Made by a program: the position numbers and the translations under genes. A model generated the notes under the pieces. The model searched no databases, had not been told where the DNA came from, and saw only the letters and a list, made by a program, of their open reading frames with translations. A DNA stretch of 12,173 bases from DATCVR01 sp036566745 (GTDB taxonomy: Bacteria > Actinomycetota > Actinomycetes > Jiangellales > Jiangellaceae), in NCBI GenBank assembly GCA_036566745.1, contig DATCVR010000254.1, positions 1 to 12,173 on the forward strand. Direction: 5' to 3'. Of this stretch, positions 1 through 5,973 are shown one piece after another. Positions within the stretch are counted from its first letter, which is position 1, and each line of letters starts with the position of its first letter.

Positions 1-87
1 CGTCCACGGACGAGACCGCCCCGACGCCACCGGCATCAACGGCTCCAGAACAGCCCACACCTCATCCGAAACCTCCACACGCGACAC
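1..87 (-). CDS. IS5-family transposase, N-terminal fragment (cut by window edge)
   Basis: Reading leftward from a GTG at 85-87, 29 codons stay open to the window edge and give a protein starting VSRVEVSDEVWAVLEPLMP, followed by a Gly-Arg-Ser-Arg-Pro-Trp stretch. This is the usual N-terminal layout of actinobacterial IS5-family DDE transposases (a short helix with D..W..LEPL.P, then a G-R-x-R-P-W segment). A GGTGAGG ribosome-binding site lies 8 bases upstream of the GTG, which is why this start was preferred over the in-frame GTG at 130-132. The DDE catalytic domain lies outside the window, so nothing can be said on whether the element is active. The gene runs in the same direction as the neighbouring membrane operon. 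Confidence 0.72.
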   Translation of the reverse strand, partial: MSRVEVSDEVWAVLEPLMPVASGRSRPWT

Positions 88-138
88 ACACCAAGCCTCA
101 CCGATCCAAGCCTCGAAACTCTTGATCAACACGCCCTA
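1..138 (-). mobile_element. 5' end of an insertion sequence (IS5-like), partial
   Basis: The segment contains the transposase start and about 50 bases of leader. On the minus strand the outer end reads GGGCGTGTTGATCAAG, which resembles the terminal inverted repeats of actinobacterial IS5-type elements, next to a CCTAGG whose CTAG core could be the target duplication. The partner end is outside the window, so neither the repeat nor the duplication can be confirmed. The right boundary is approximate, within a few bases. If correct, the element sits just beyond the stop codon of the 144-884 gene and leaves it intact. Confidence 0.5.
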
Positions 139-143
139 GGCCG

Positions 144-884
144 TCAGGCCCCACCCGCGGCGGGACCGCCGTCGGCGATCCCGGTCCGCCGGTCGCGTCG
201 GCGGGTGCGGGCGATGGTGGCACCGACAAGGGTGAGGAGACCCGCGCTCAGCGCGCCCACGGCCATCGGGGCCAGGAAGCCGAAGCGGAGGCCGATCGAC
301 GCGCCGAGGGCGAGTCCGGCGCCCCCGTCGGCGCGCATGACCAGGAGAGACCAGGCACCCTGGCGTTTGTCCCACTCCACTGTCAGCTCACCGGACCCGG
401 TGGACGACGCCACCCAGAACGTCTGCCCGAGCGGGTCGCCGGGGACCGAGCTGCCTGCGCTCCGCTGGAACGTCGCCTCGAACGGCTCGAGTGTCGCGGA
501 CTCGAACTCGTCGTGCGGGACGTCGCGGAGATAGGACCGGACATCTCGCGTCGGCCCGACGCCGACGAACACCTCGGCGTCCGGGTCGGTGGGCCGGATC
601 ACGATCCGGACCCGGGCCAGGTCTCCGACGTCGTTCGCGGGATCCGCCGCCTGCGCGACGGTGCCGCGGACATCGACCTCTCGCGTGGTGAGGGCCGCGG
701 TCGGCGTGCTGAACGACGCTGTCCCTGATCCGACGTAGCCACCCTCCGCCTCCTGCAGCCCGGCCGCCACGCCGAAGGCCGCTCCGACGAGGACCAGAAA
801 GGCGCCCGCGACGACAGCGGCGCGGTGGAGCGGTCCGGCGCGCCGGGGCGATCCCGGGCCGTGCGTGCGAATGTCGTTGTTCAT
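144..884 (-). CDS. membrane-anchored protein with an exported beta-rich domain, actinobacterial family, function unknown
   Basis: A 246-residue protein with a short basic N-terminus, a first hydrophobic segment at about 23-43, a polar domain at about 45-190, a second hydrophobic segment at about 202-225 and a basic Arg-rich tail. This predicts two membrane spans with the middle domain outside the cell and both ends inside. The middle contains IRPTDPDAEVFVGVGPT, a DVRSYL piece and, near residues 170-186, WDKRQGAWSLLVMRADG. I recall these as recurrent in uncharacterised actinobacterial membrane proteins (W-x-x-R-x-G-x-W-x-L/V-V-M-x-A-D-G), but no function is known to me. The ATG at 882-884 has GGGGAG seven bases upstream. 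It starts 27 bases after the stop of the 912-1895 gene, so the two probably form one operon. The stop codon is only a few bases from the IS end. Confidence 0.82.
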   Translation of the reverse strand: MNNDIRTHGPGSPRRAGPLHRAAVVAGAFLVLVGAAFGVAAGLQEAEGGYVGSGTASFSTPTAALTTREVDVRGTVAQAADPANDVGDLARVRIVIRPTDPDAEVFVGVGPTRDVRSYLRDVPHDEFESATLEPFEATFQRSAGSSVPGDPLGQTFWVASSTGSGELTVEWDKRQGAWSLLVMRADGGAGLALGASIGLRFGFLAPMAVGALSAGLLTLVGATIARTRRRDRRTGIADGGPAAGGA

Positions 885-911
885 GTGCTGACTCCCCTTC
901 CGTGGGACACG

Positions 912-1895
912 TCAGAGCCGGAAGATCCGCGCGACCAGTCCGGTGTCGTGCAGGGTGTGCGGGGCGAACGCGTGGTAGGCCCAGGCATGGACCCACGCGT
1001 TGCCGGTTCGCACCGTCAGCAGGGTCTTGAACGCACCGGGAGCGGCGTAGACGAGCACCACGAACAGGATCGTCAGGGACGCGTCGCGGACCGTGCCGAA
1101 GCGGGACCAGCCCTCGAACACGTGCAGGGCGGCGTAGGTGAGCCCGCCGAGCACGAGCGTCCCGCCCACCGATCCGGTCAGGCGTGCGTACCGGGGCACG
1201 AGCAGTGCCTGGACGAAGATCGTCGTCGGCAGCACCGTGCCCACCAGGTAGAGCGCGACAGTGAGCGGCACGGCCACCGTCAGCTGGGCCGCCCCGAGGT
1301 GGCTGAAGGAGTGCCCCAGCGCGGTCAGCTGTAGCACCGTCTCCACGACCAGCACCACGAGGATGAGCCACAGGTCGCCGCGCCGGTCGGACGAGCGCAA
1401 GCACAACTGGGCGGTCGTGTACCTGCGCCGGAACCACAGGAAGGGCAGCAGCGCGTACACGATGCCGTTGTAGACGGCCCAGCCGATCGCCTCGGCCGGG
1501 CTCACCGGCGTCGACGAGCCGACCAGGGTGCCCGCGAGGTGGAACCCGAACGGATGCCACCCGAACGCCGAGCCCACCAGCATCCCGAGGAGCTGGGCGC
1601 CGATGGCGTATCCGAGCAGCGCGTATGTCTCGAGACGCGCGACTTGTGGCACCGGGGCGCGAGTGCCGATCGCCGGGTCCGGCCGTCGCCGAGTCATCCA
1701 CCAGACCACGCACCCCAGCACGACCACCTGGAGCAGGACGAGCTGCGCGTCGACGACCTTCCGGATCCCGGTCAGCGCGCCGTGATGGGACGGCCAATCG
1801 AATGGCACCACCCCGGGCTCGATCACCAGCACCGCCGCGTTCAGCGCCGTCCAGGCCGAGGCTGCGCCGACCCACCACCATCGCCCAGCCGTCAT
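912..1895 (-). CDS. multipass membrane protein, CPBP/Abi-like fold with degenerate protease motifs
   Basis: A 327-residue protein with roughly eight hydrophobic segments (about 9-30, 49-67, 91-111, 138-156, 174-192, 207-228, 246-262, 275-292). The last hundred residues follow the CPBP (glutamic-type intramembrane protease, Abi) plan: a segment TTIFVQALLVPRYARL (225-240) where CPBP proteins carry E-E-x-x-x-R, then AALHVFEGW (255-263) where they carry F-x-x-x-H, then RTGNAWVHAWAYHAF (296-310) like the usual R-T-G-S-L-W-x-x-x-x-x-H-x-x-x-N/F end. Gln229 and Ala230 stand where the Glu-Glu dyad is expected, so protease activity looks unlikely. The ATG at 1893-1895 has GGAGGG seven bases upstream. 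It is the first gene of a two-gene minus-strand operon divergent from tetR. CPBP membership is my inference from motif order; membrane character is clear. Confidence 0.78.
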   Translation of the reverse strand: MTAGRWWWVGAASAWTALNAAVLVIEPGVVPFDWPSHHGALTGIRKVVDAQLVLLQVVVLGCVVWWMTRRRPDPAIGTRAPVPQVARLETYALLGYAIGAQLLGMLVGSAFGWHPFGFHLAGTLVGSSTPVSPAEAIGWAVYNGIVYALLPFLWFRRRYTTAQLCLRSSDRRGDLWLILVVLVVETVLQLTALGHSFSHLGAAQLTVAVPLTVALYLVGTVLPTTIFVQALLVPRYARLTGSVGGTLVLGGLTYAALHVFEGWSRFGTVRDASLTILFVVLVYAAPGAFKTLLTVRTGNAWVHAWAYHAFAPHTLHDTGLVARIFRL

Positions 1896-1916
1896 GACCG
1901 TGCCCTCCGCTGGTAT

Positions 1917-1922
1917 TTAGTA
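1917..1922 (-). promoter_or_regulatory. candidate -10 of the membrane-protein operon
   Basis: On the minus strand TACTAA lies 21 bases before the ATG at 1895, leaving room for a short leader holding the GGAGGG ribosome site. No convincing -35 was found. The hexamer lies inside the left-hand copy of the palindromic operator, so binding there should block transcription. Confidence 0.35.
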
Positions 1923-1933
1923 CATGCGTGCTA
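1918..1933. promoter_or_regulatory. palindromic operator copy 1 (probable TetR site)
   Basis: TAGTAC-ATGC-GTGCTA is a 6-4-6 inverted repeat with one mismatch between arms. The same palindrome, with perfect arms, recurs at 1954-1969, its centre 36 bp away. It overlaps the presumed -10 of the leftward membrane operon. A pair of matching palindromes in a tetR intergenic region is typical of TetR binding sites. Confidence 0.68.
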
Positions 1934-1946
1934 CTAAGATTCGGCG

Positions 1947-1973
1947 CTGACTGTAGCACGGTTGTGCTATAAA
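1947..1973 (+). promoter_or_regulatory. tetR promoter with TATAAA -10, leaderless
   Basis: TATAAA at 1968-1973 is six bases before the ATG at 1980, so transcription should begin at or next to the A of the start codon. There is no purine-rich ribosome-binding site, which agrees with a leaderless message. CTGACT at 1947-1952 is a weak -35 candidate with a short 15-base spacer. The operator at 1954-1969 fills the spacer. Confidence 0.55.
1954..1969. promoter_or_regulatory. palindromic operator copy 2 (probable TetR site)
   Basis: TAGCAC-GGTT-GTGCTA is a perfect 6-4-6 inverted repeat. Its right arm runs into the TATAAA -10 of tetR and ends ten bases before the ATG, so occupancy should repress tetR. 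Copy 1 lies 20 bp to the left, edge to edge. Confidence 0.72.
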
Positions 1974-1979
1974 AAGTCG

Positions 1980-2582
1980 ATGCCGAGAGTTGTGGACGCC
2001 GACGCCCGGCGCACGGACCTTGCCGAGGCGGTATGGAGAGTGATCGCGCGCGACGGACTGGAGGGCGCGTCGGTCCGCCGGGTCGCCCAGGAGGCCGGGC
2101 TCTCCACGGGCTCGCTGCGGCACTACTTCACCAGCCAGTCCGAGTTGCTCTCGTTCGCGTTGGAACGGGTCGGCGAGCGGCTCGACGAGCGCATCCACGC
2201 GCTGGAGCCCAGGCCGGACCAACGACGCCACGTGCAGGCGATGGTGGAGGAGATGCTCCCGCTGGACGCGGAGCGGCGCGCGGAGTGCGAGGTGTGGCTC
2301 GCGTTCACCGCCCGCGCTCTGGTGGACCCGTCGCTGGCCGGGCTCCGTGCCTCCATCGACCTGCGGCTCCGGGAGGCTTTCACCATCATGGTCGGCCGCC
2401 TTGCCGACGCCGACCTGCTGCGGCCGGGCCTGAGCCGCGACATCGAGGCGGAGCGACTCTATGCACTCGTCGACGGCCTCATCGTCCACGCGTTGCTGAG
2501 CCCGAGGCCGGCCGATGAGCGCTGGGTCGCCGACGTCGTGGCGGCCCACCTCGACGACCTGACCAGCGAGGCCCTGCCGTGA
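1980..2582 (+). CDS. TetR/AcrR-family transcriptional regulator
   Basis: A 200-residue protein of normal TetR length. Residues about 9-56 form the DNA-binding domain: helix 1 (RRTDLAEAVWRVIARDG), GASVRRVAQEAGLSTGSLRHYF as the helix-turn-helix (29-50) and TSQSELLSFAL at the hinge. S-x-G-S-L-x-H-Y-F resembles BetI-type members of the family. The rest is an alpha-helical ligand domain with no recognisable ligand signature. The ATG at 1980 was chosen over the TTG at 1962 because it begins at the family's usual N-terminus and sits six bases after a TATAAA -10 with no ribosome site. Two palindromes just upstream are its likely targets, giving autoregulation and control of the divergent membrane operon. 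It overlaps the methyltransferase start by four bases. Confidence 0.92.
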   Translation: MPRVVDADARRTDLAEAVWRVIARDGLEGASVRRVAQEAGLSTGSLRHYFTSQSELLSFALERVGERLDERIHALEPRPDQRRHVQAMVEEMLPLDAERRAECEVWLAFTARALVDPSLAGLRASIDLRLREAFTIMVGRLADADLLRPGLSRDIEAERLYALVDGLIVHALLSPRPADERWVADVVAAHLDDLTSEALP

Positions 2583-3004
2583 CGCGACTGTCTCCCCGCC
2601 TCGCCGCGATCGTGGATGCCCTGCCCCTGCGCGCCGGCATGCGGGTCCTCGAGATCGGCGGAGCTCCCGGCGCCGCCGCCAGAGCCGTGGCCGAACGGAT
2701 CGGAGACGGGCACGTCCTCGTCATCGACCGATCCGCCAAGGGCGTCGCCCTCATCCGGCAGAACGCCGCAGCCGAGATCGCCTCGGGACGGCTCAGCGTG
2801 CGCCACGTCGCCGCGGAGGACCTCGAGCTCCTGCCCGGCGAGGCGCCGTTCGACCTGGCCTTCGCGGTGCGCGTGGGCGCACTCGACGGCCGCCACCCCC
2901 AGGCCGGTGCCGCGGCCCGGCAGCGGATCGCCGCCGCCCTCACGCCCGAGGCGCGCCTGTTCATCGACGGCGGAGACCCGCTGCGCGAGGTCGACCTCAG
3001 CTGA
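2579..3004 (+). CDS. short class I SAM-dependent methyltransferase
   Basis: A 141-residue protein with the start of a Rossmann methyltransferase fold: motif I VLEIGGAPGAAARAVAE (23-39), a variant of the D/E-x-G-x-G-x-G SAM loop, and VLVIDRS (46-52), where the acidic residue ending strand 2 normally binds the ribose hydroxyls. An HVAAEDLELLP segment (76-86) and FDLAFAVRV (91-99) match motifs II-III and strand 4. The C-terminal strands 6-7 seem missing or very short, making it smaller than most family members; no frameshift is obvious. The substrate is unknown. Its GTG start overlaps the tetR stop as GTGA, so the two are translationally coupled and share the tetR promoter. A methyltransferase cotranscribed with a TetR gene may modify the compound the regulator senses, but this is only a guess. 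Confidence 0.8.
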   Translation: MTRLSPRLAAIVDALPLRAGMRVLEIGGAPGAAARAVAERIGDGHVLVIDRSAKGVALIRQNAAAEIASGRLSVRHVAAEDLELLPGEAPFDLAFAVRVGALDGRHPQAGAAARQRIAAALTPEARLFIDGGDPLREVDLS

Positions 3005-3079
3005 GCCCGCTCCACGTGACCCGGTGGTGGGGCGGGCCGGTCAACACCAACGACACGAAACGTGCTCGCGGCTCCGCTG

Positions 3080-3085
3080 TACGGT
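3080..3085 (+). promoter_or_regulatory. candidate extended -10 of the RraA-family gene
   Basis: TGTACGGT at 3078-3085 contains a TANNNT hexamer (TACGGT) next to a TG. It would place the transcript start near 3092, about 16 bases before the GTG at 3108. The 103 bases between the methyltransferase stop and this gene hold no other recognisable element, and no good -35 was found. Confidence 0.3.
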
Positions 3086-3107
3086 GTCGCGAGACGATGA
3101 CGAGGGA

Positions 3108-3779
3108 GTGATCGGAATTCTCGATTTCGAGTTGCTGGCGGCGCGATTCGACGACGTCGACACCACTGCGGTGAGCGACGGTGACAAGTCGATCAGGGTG
3201 GTGTCCAGTGCGATCACCCTGCGGTCGGCGCGCGGTCGAATCTGCGCTCCGGCCTACACGATCCGTACGCGGCGAGACTTCTTTGCTGTGGCGGTCGCAG
3301 TGGAACGTGCACCGCAGGCGAGTGTCGTCGTTGTCGACGCAGGCGGCGACGAGGTCGCCGTGGCGGGGGAGCTGTTCGCTCGGGCAGCCATGATCAGAGG
3401 GCTCGCCGGGATCATCGTCGACGGAGGGTACCGGGACATCGGTTTCGTCCGTTCGTGTCCGCTTCCCGTGTACAGCCGCCACATCACGCCGATGGCCGGT
3501 ACAGCCAGAGACCTGGGCGTAGCCGGCCAGCCGGTCACCTGCGGAGGCGTGGTCGTCAACCCTGGCGATGTGGTCCTCGCTGACGACGAAGGCATCCTCG
3601 TTCTTGCTCCTGACCGAGCGATGGAACTCGTCGTGGCCGCCCGGGACGTCAAGGACGCGGAGGCTCGCGCGATACGACGGATGACGTCGGGGGCCAGCTT
3701 GTCGGACTGCCTGAACATCGACGAGCACGCGACGTTGTTGGAGAACGGGCAGCCTACGTCCCTGCGTTTCCTCGTCTGA
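3108..3779 (+). CDS. RraA-family protein (HMG/CHA aldolase-like or oxaloacetate decarboxylase-like)
   Basis: A protein of about 223 residues with RraA-fold landmarks: FELLAARFDDVDTTAVSD at the N-terminus (7-24), the substrate loop GELFARAAMIRGLAGIIVDGGYRD (87-110), in which the Arg-Asp pair binds substrate and divalent metal, and a C-terminal GGVVVNPGDVVLADDEGILVL (146-166). Family members include HMG/4-carboxy-HMG aldolases, which split 2-keto acids to pyruvate, and the RNase E inhibitor RraA. In an actinobacterium an enzymatic role is more likely, but the substrate is unknown. The DGDKSIRV segment after the N-terminal V-S-D differs from the common A-L-D-R-L-G. The start is uncertain: GTG 3108 has only a very close GAGGGA, and GTG 3084 and others are possible. 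Codon use is a little less GC-biased than the neighbours, perhaps hinting at transfer. Confidence 0.85.
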   Translation: MIGILDFELLAARFDDVDTTAVSDGDKSIRVVSSAITLRSARGRICAPAYTIRTRRDFFAVAVAVERAPQASVVVVDAGGDEVAVAGELFARAAMIRGLAGIIVDGGYRDIGFVRSCPLPVYSRHITPMAGTARDLGVAGQPVTCGGVVVNPGDVVLADDEGILVLAPDRAMELVVAARDVKDAEARAIRRMTSGASLSDCLNIDEHATLLENGQPTSLRFLV

Positions 3780-3794
3780 CGCAGCACATCGCAG

Positions 3795-3818
3795 CTGACG
3801 CCGCCGTCGGCACGTCAG
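3795..3818. terminator. hairpin between convergent genes, possible bidirectional terminator
   Basis: CTGACG at 3795-3800 pairs with CGTCAG at 3813-3818, and inside the loop GCC at 3803-3805 can pair with GGC at 3809-3811. It lies 15 bases after the rraA-like stop and 38 bases beyond the stop of the convergent phosphatase. There is no T-tract on either side, so termination strength is uncertain. Confidence 0.4.
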
Positions 3819-3856
3819 AACGATCGACGAAGCACCTCGCGGGTCAGTGGTACGAG

Positions 3857-4642
3857 TCAGCCGTTCGGGTCGAGGAACCTCGACCGCAGGGCGCTGGTGT
3901 CGGCGTCGGACCAGCCGTGGGCAGCGAGCCAGCCCAGCGGGCCGCCGAACCTCGCGTCGAGGTGGTTGAGCAGCACGTGCATGGTCTCGGGACGGGGCCG
4001 GTGGCTGTCGACGGAGCGGTCGTTGAGGTCGGCGGCGTAGGTCGGCCGGGTCTCCAGCCGCGCGACGATGGCCGCCAGCCGCTCACCGGTCTGGACGTAG
4101 TCGGCCACGATCGCCGCACGGTCGACGCCGGCCACCGAGAGGGCGAGGGCGCACACCACGCCGGTGCGGTCCTTGCCCGCCGCGCAGTGGGTCAGCGTGG
4201 CGCCCGGCGCGGCCATGGTGCGCAGTGCCGTCACCACCGAGTCGGGGCGGTCGTTCAGGTAGCCGGCGTACCAGCCGCCGGGCGGCGGGTCGGGCACCGG
4301 ATCGTCGGGTGAGGCGGGCGTCCACGGCAGCACGGCATCGGCCGCGACGTCGGTGTGCTCGCCGGCCTCCGGGAACAGCGACAGGTGGTGGACGGTGACC
4401 GAGGGCTCGCGGGTCAGGGGTCCCGGACCCTCGAGGGCCACTTCGACGCCGGTGCGCAGGTCGACGACGTCGCGCACGCCGATCACCCGGACCAGGCGGT
4501 GGACGTCGGAACCGGTGAGATCCTGCAGGTTGTCCGAGCGCAGCACCCGCCCGAACCGGGTGACCCGGCCCTCGGGCGTGGGGAGGCCACCGAGGTCGCG
4601 GACGTTGAGGGCGCCGTCGAGGTCGATCCATCGCGTGGTCAT
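3857..4642 (-). CDS. MptpB-like protein-tyrosine / phosphoinositide phosphatase
   Basis: A 261-residue protein with the signature HCAAGKDRTGVV at 152-163: Cys153 is the nucleophile, Arg159 completes the C-x5-R phosphate loop, and the Lys-Asp pair (157-158) is the mark of the MptpB-type group (lipid- and tyrosine-phosphatase activity is known for mycobacterial PtpB). The N-terminus LDGALNVRDLGG (8-19) with FGRVLRSDNLQDLT (30-43) and VRDVVDLRTGVEV (56-68) is the usual substrate-site part of this family. Length and order match complete members. No signal peptide is visible. No ribosome-binding site precedes the ATG, but a TACCGT -10 lies eight bases upstream, suggesting a leaderless message. It is divergent from purD. 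Its cellular substrate is unknown; being beside purD need not mean a role in purine synthesis. Confidence 0.92.
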   Translation of the reverse strand: MTTRWIDLDGALNVRDLGGLPTPEGRVTRFGRVLRSDNLQDLTGSDVHRLVRVIGVRDVVDLRTGVEVALEGPGPLTREPSVTVHHLSLFPEAGEHTDVAADAVLPWTPASPDDPVPDPPPGGWYAGYLNDRPDSVVTALRTMAAPGATLTHCAAGKDRTGVVCALALSVAGVDRAAIVADYVQTGERLAAIVARLETRPTYAADLNDRSVDSHRPRPETMHVLLNHLDARFGGPLGWLAAHGWSDADTSALRSRFLDPNG

Positions 4643-4650
4643 CAGGGTCC

Positions 4651-4656
4651 ACGGTA
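4651..4656 (-). promoter_or_regulatory. -10 of the phosphatase gene, leaderless type
   Basis: On the minus strand TACCGT fits the TANNNT pattern and lies eight bases before the ATG at 4642. With no ribosome-binding site, transcription probably starts at the start codon. No clear -35 is seen. Confidence 0.45.
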
Positions 4657-4687
4657 GGCGGTCGCGCCGTTCACGGCCGCCGACAGC

Positions 4688-4693
4688 TATGCT
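4688..4693 (+). promoter_or_regulatory. -10 of the purD-fol operon, leaderless type
   Basis: TATGCT fits TANNNT and lies eight bases before the purD GTG at 4702, with no ribosome-binding site between, so the message is probably leaderless. It mirrors the phosphatase promoter in the same 59-bp divergent region. No clear -35 was seen, and no riboswitch-like structure fits in so short a space. Confidence 0.55.
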
Positions 4694-4701
4694 CCGCGCA
4701 C

Positions 4702-5973
4702 GTGAAGGTACTCGTCATCGGTTCCGGCGCTCGCGAACACGCCCTGATCCGCGCCTTGCTCCGCGATCCCGACGTCTCCGAGGTCCACGCCGCGCCCGGC
4801 AACGCCGGCATCGCAGCCGAGGTCCCGGTCCACCCGGTCGACCCCGAACACGGCGAGGCCGTGGCCGACCTCGCCGCCCGCACCGGTGCCGACCTCGTGG
4901 TCGTCGGACCCGAGGCGCCTTTGGTCGCCGGGGTCGTCGACGCCGTGCGGGCCCGCGGGATCACCTCCTTCGGCCCGTCCAAGCGGGCAGCCCAGCTCGA
5001 GGGATCGAAGTCCTTCGCCAAGGAGGTCATGGCCGCGGCCGGGGTGCCCACCGCGATGGCCGTGGTGTGCGACACCCCCGAGGAGGCCGAGGCCGCGCTC
5101 GACCGGTTCGGCGCACCGTACGTCGTCAAGGACGACGGGCTGGCGGCCGGCAAGGGCGTGGTCGTCACCGACGACCGTGCCGCCGCCCTGGCCCATGCGG
5201 CCACCTGCGACCGGGTCGTCATCGAGGAGTACCTCGACGGTCCCGAGGTCTCGCTGTTCTGCATCACCGACGGCGAGACGGTGGTGCCGCTGACCCCGGC
5301 CCAGGACTTCAAGCGCGCCTACGACGCCGACGAGGGCCCCAACACCGGCGGCATGGGCGCCTACACCCCGCTGCCCTGGGCGCCCGAGGGCCTGGTCGAC
5401 GACGTCCTCGAGCGGGTCGTGCAGCCCACCATCGACGAGATGCGCAAACGTGGCACCCCGTTCACCGGCGTCCTCTACGCCGGGCTGGCGCTGACCTCGC
5501 GGGGCGTGGGGGTGATCGAGTTCAACGCCCGCTTCGGCGACCCCGAGGTGCAGGCCGTCCTGGCGCGGCTGCGTTCCGGGTTGGCCGGGCTGCTCAACGC
5601 CGCCGCCACGGGCGAGCTGGCCCACCACCCCGCGCCGCGGTGGCGCGACGGTGCGGCCGTGACGGTCGTCATCGCCTCGCACGGGTACCCGGAGGCGACG
5701 CGCACGGGCGACGAGATCCACGGGCTGGCCGAGGCCGCCGAGGTCGAGGGCGTCGAGGTGCTGCACGCCGGCACCCGCCTGAACGCCGACGGCGCGGTCG
5801 TGTCCAGCGGCGGCCGGGTGCTGTCGGTCACCGCCACCGGCGACGACCTCGACCAGGCCCGGGAGCGCGCCTACGAGGCCACCGCGCTGATCCGGCTCGA
5901 GGGCAGCCACCACCGCACCGACATCGCGCTGGCCGCGGCCCGTGGCCAGGTCAAGGCGGCCGGACCGGCATGA
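4702..5973 (+). CDS. purD: phosphoribosylamine-glycine ligase (GAR synthetase)
   Basis: Second step of de novo purine synthesis: ATP-dependent joining of glycine to 5-phosphoribosylamine, giving GAR, in the cytoplasm. The 423-residue length is normal. Seen in order: the N-terminal nucleotide-fold loop MKVLVIGSGAREHAL (1-15), APGNAGIA (31-38), VGPEAPLVAG (68-77), the ATP-grasp segment YVVKDDGLAAGKGVVV (140-155), PAQDFKRAYDADEGPNTGGMGAY (199-221) and the GARS signature RFGDPEVQ (277-284), whose Glu and the Asn of EFNARFGD bind metal. The C-terminal barrel domain is complete. The GTG at 4702 starts exactly at the family's usual first residue and is preceded by a leaderless-type -10. Its TGA overlaps the folP ATG (ATGA), so purD heads the folate genes, an unusual but functionally sensible pairing. 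Confidence 0.98.
   Translation: MKVLVIGSGAREHALIRALLRDPDVSEVHAAPGNAGIAAEVPVHPVDPEHGEAVADLAARTGADLVVVGPEAPLVAGVVDAVRARGITSFGPSKRAAQLEGSKSFAKEVMAAAGVPTAMAVVCDTPEEAEAALDRFGAPYVVKDDGLAAGKGVVVTDDRAAALAHAATCDRVVIEEYLDGPEVSLFCITDGETVVPLTPAQDFKRAYDADEGPNTGGMGAYTPLPWAPEGLVDDVLERVVQPTIDEMRKRGTPFTGVLYAGLALTSRGVGVIEFNARFGDPEVQAVLARLRSGLAGLLNAAATGELAHHPAPRWRDGAAVTVVIASHGYPEATRTGDEIHGLAEAAEVEGVEVLHAGTRLNADGAVVSSGGRVLSVTATGDDLDQARERAYEATALIRLEGSHHRTDIALAAARGQVKAAGPA

Noticed and set aside
388..1959. Long minus-strand open frame of 523 codons
   Set aside because: It lies in another frame across the two membrane genes, is Arg/Pro/Gly-rich without domain logic, and competes with two frames that have hydrophobic segments and ribosome sites.
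1962..1979. TTG start adding six residues to TetR
   Set aside because: It would lie inside the operator and before the -10; the ATG at 1980 fits the family N-terminus and a leaderless transcript.
2616..3107. Upstream extension of the RraA frame, possible fusion
   Set aside because: It runs out of frame through the methyltransferase with low-complexity Arg/Pro/Ser composition; only the part from about 3108 matches RraA.
5630..5870. Repeated GC-rich, Asp/Glu/Ala-rich coding segments in purD that look like repeats
   Set aside because: They are explained by codon bias in the C-terminal domain; no exact direct repeat or CRISPR-like spacing was found.
4353..5969. Long upstream extension of the folP frame
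   Set aside because: It is antisense to the phosphatase and then out of frame across purD, with Arg-rich shadow composition; folP starts at the ATG at 5970, where the family's N-terminus begins.
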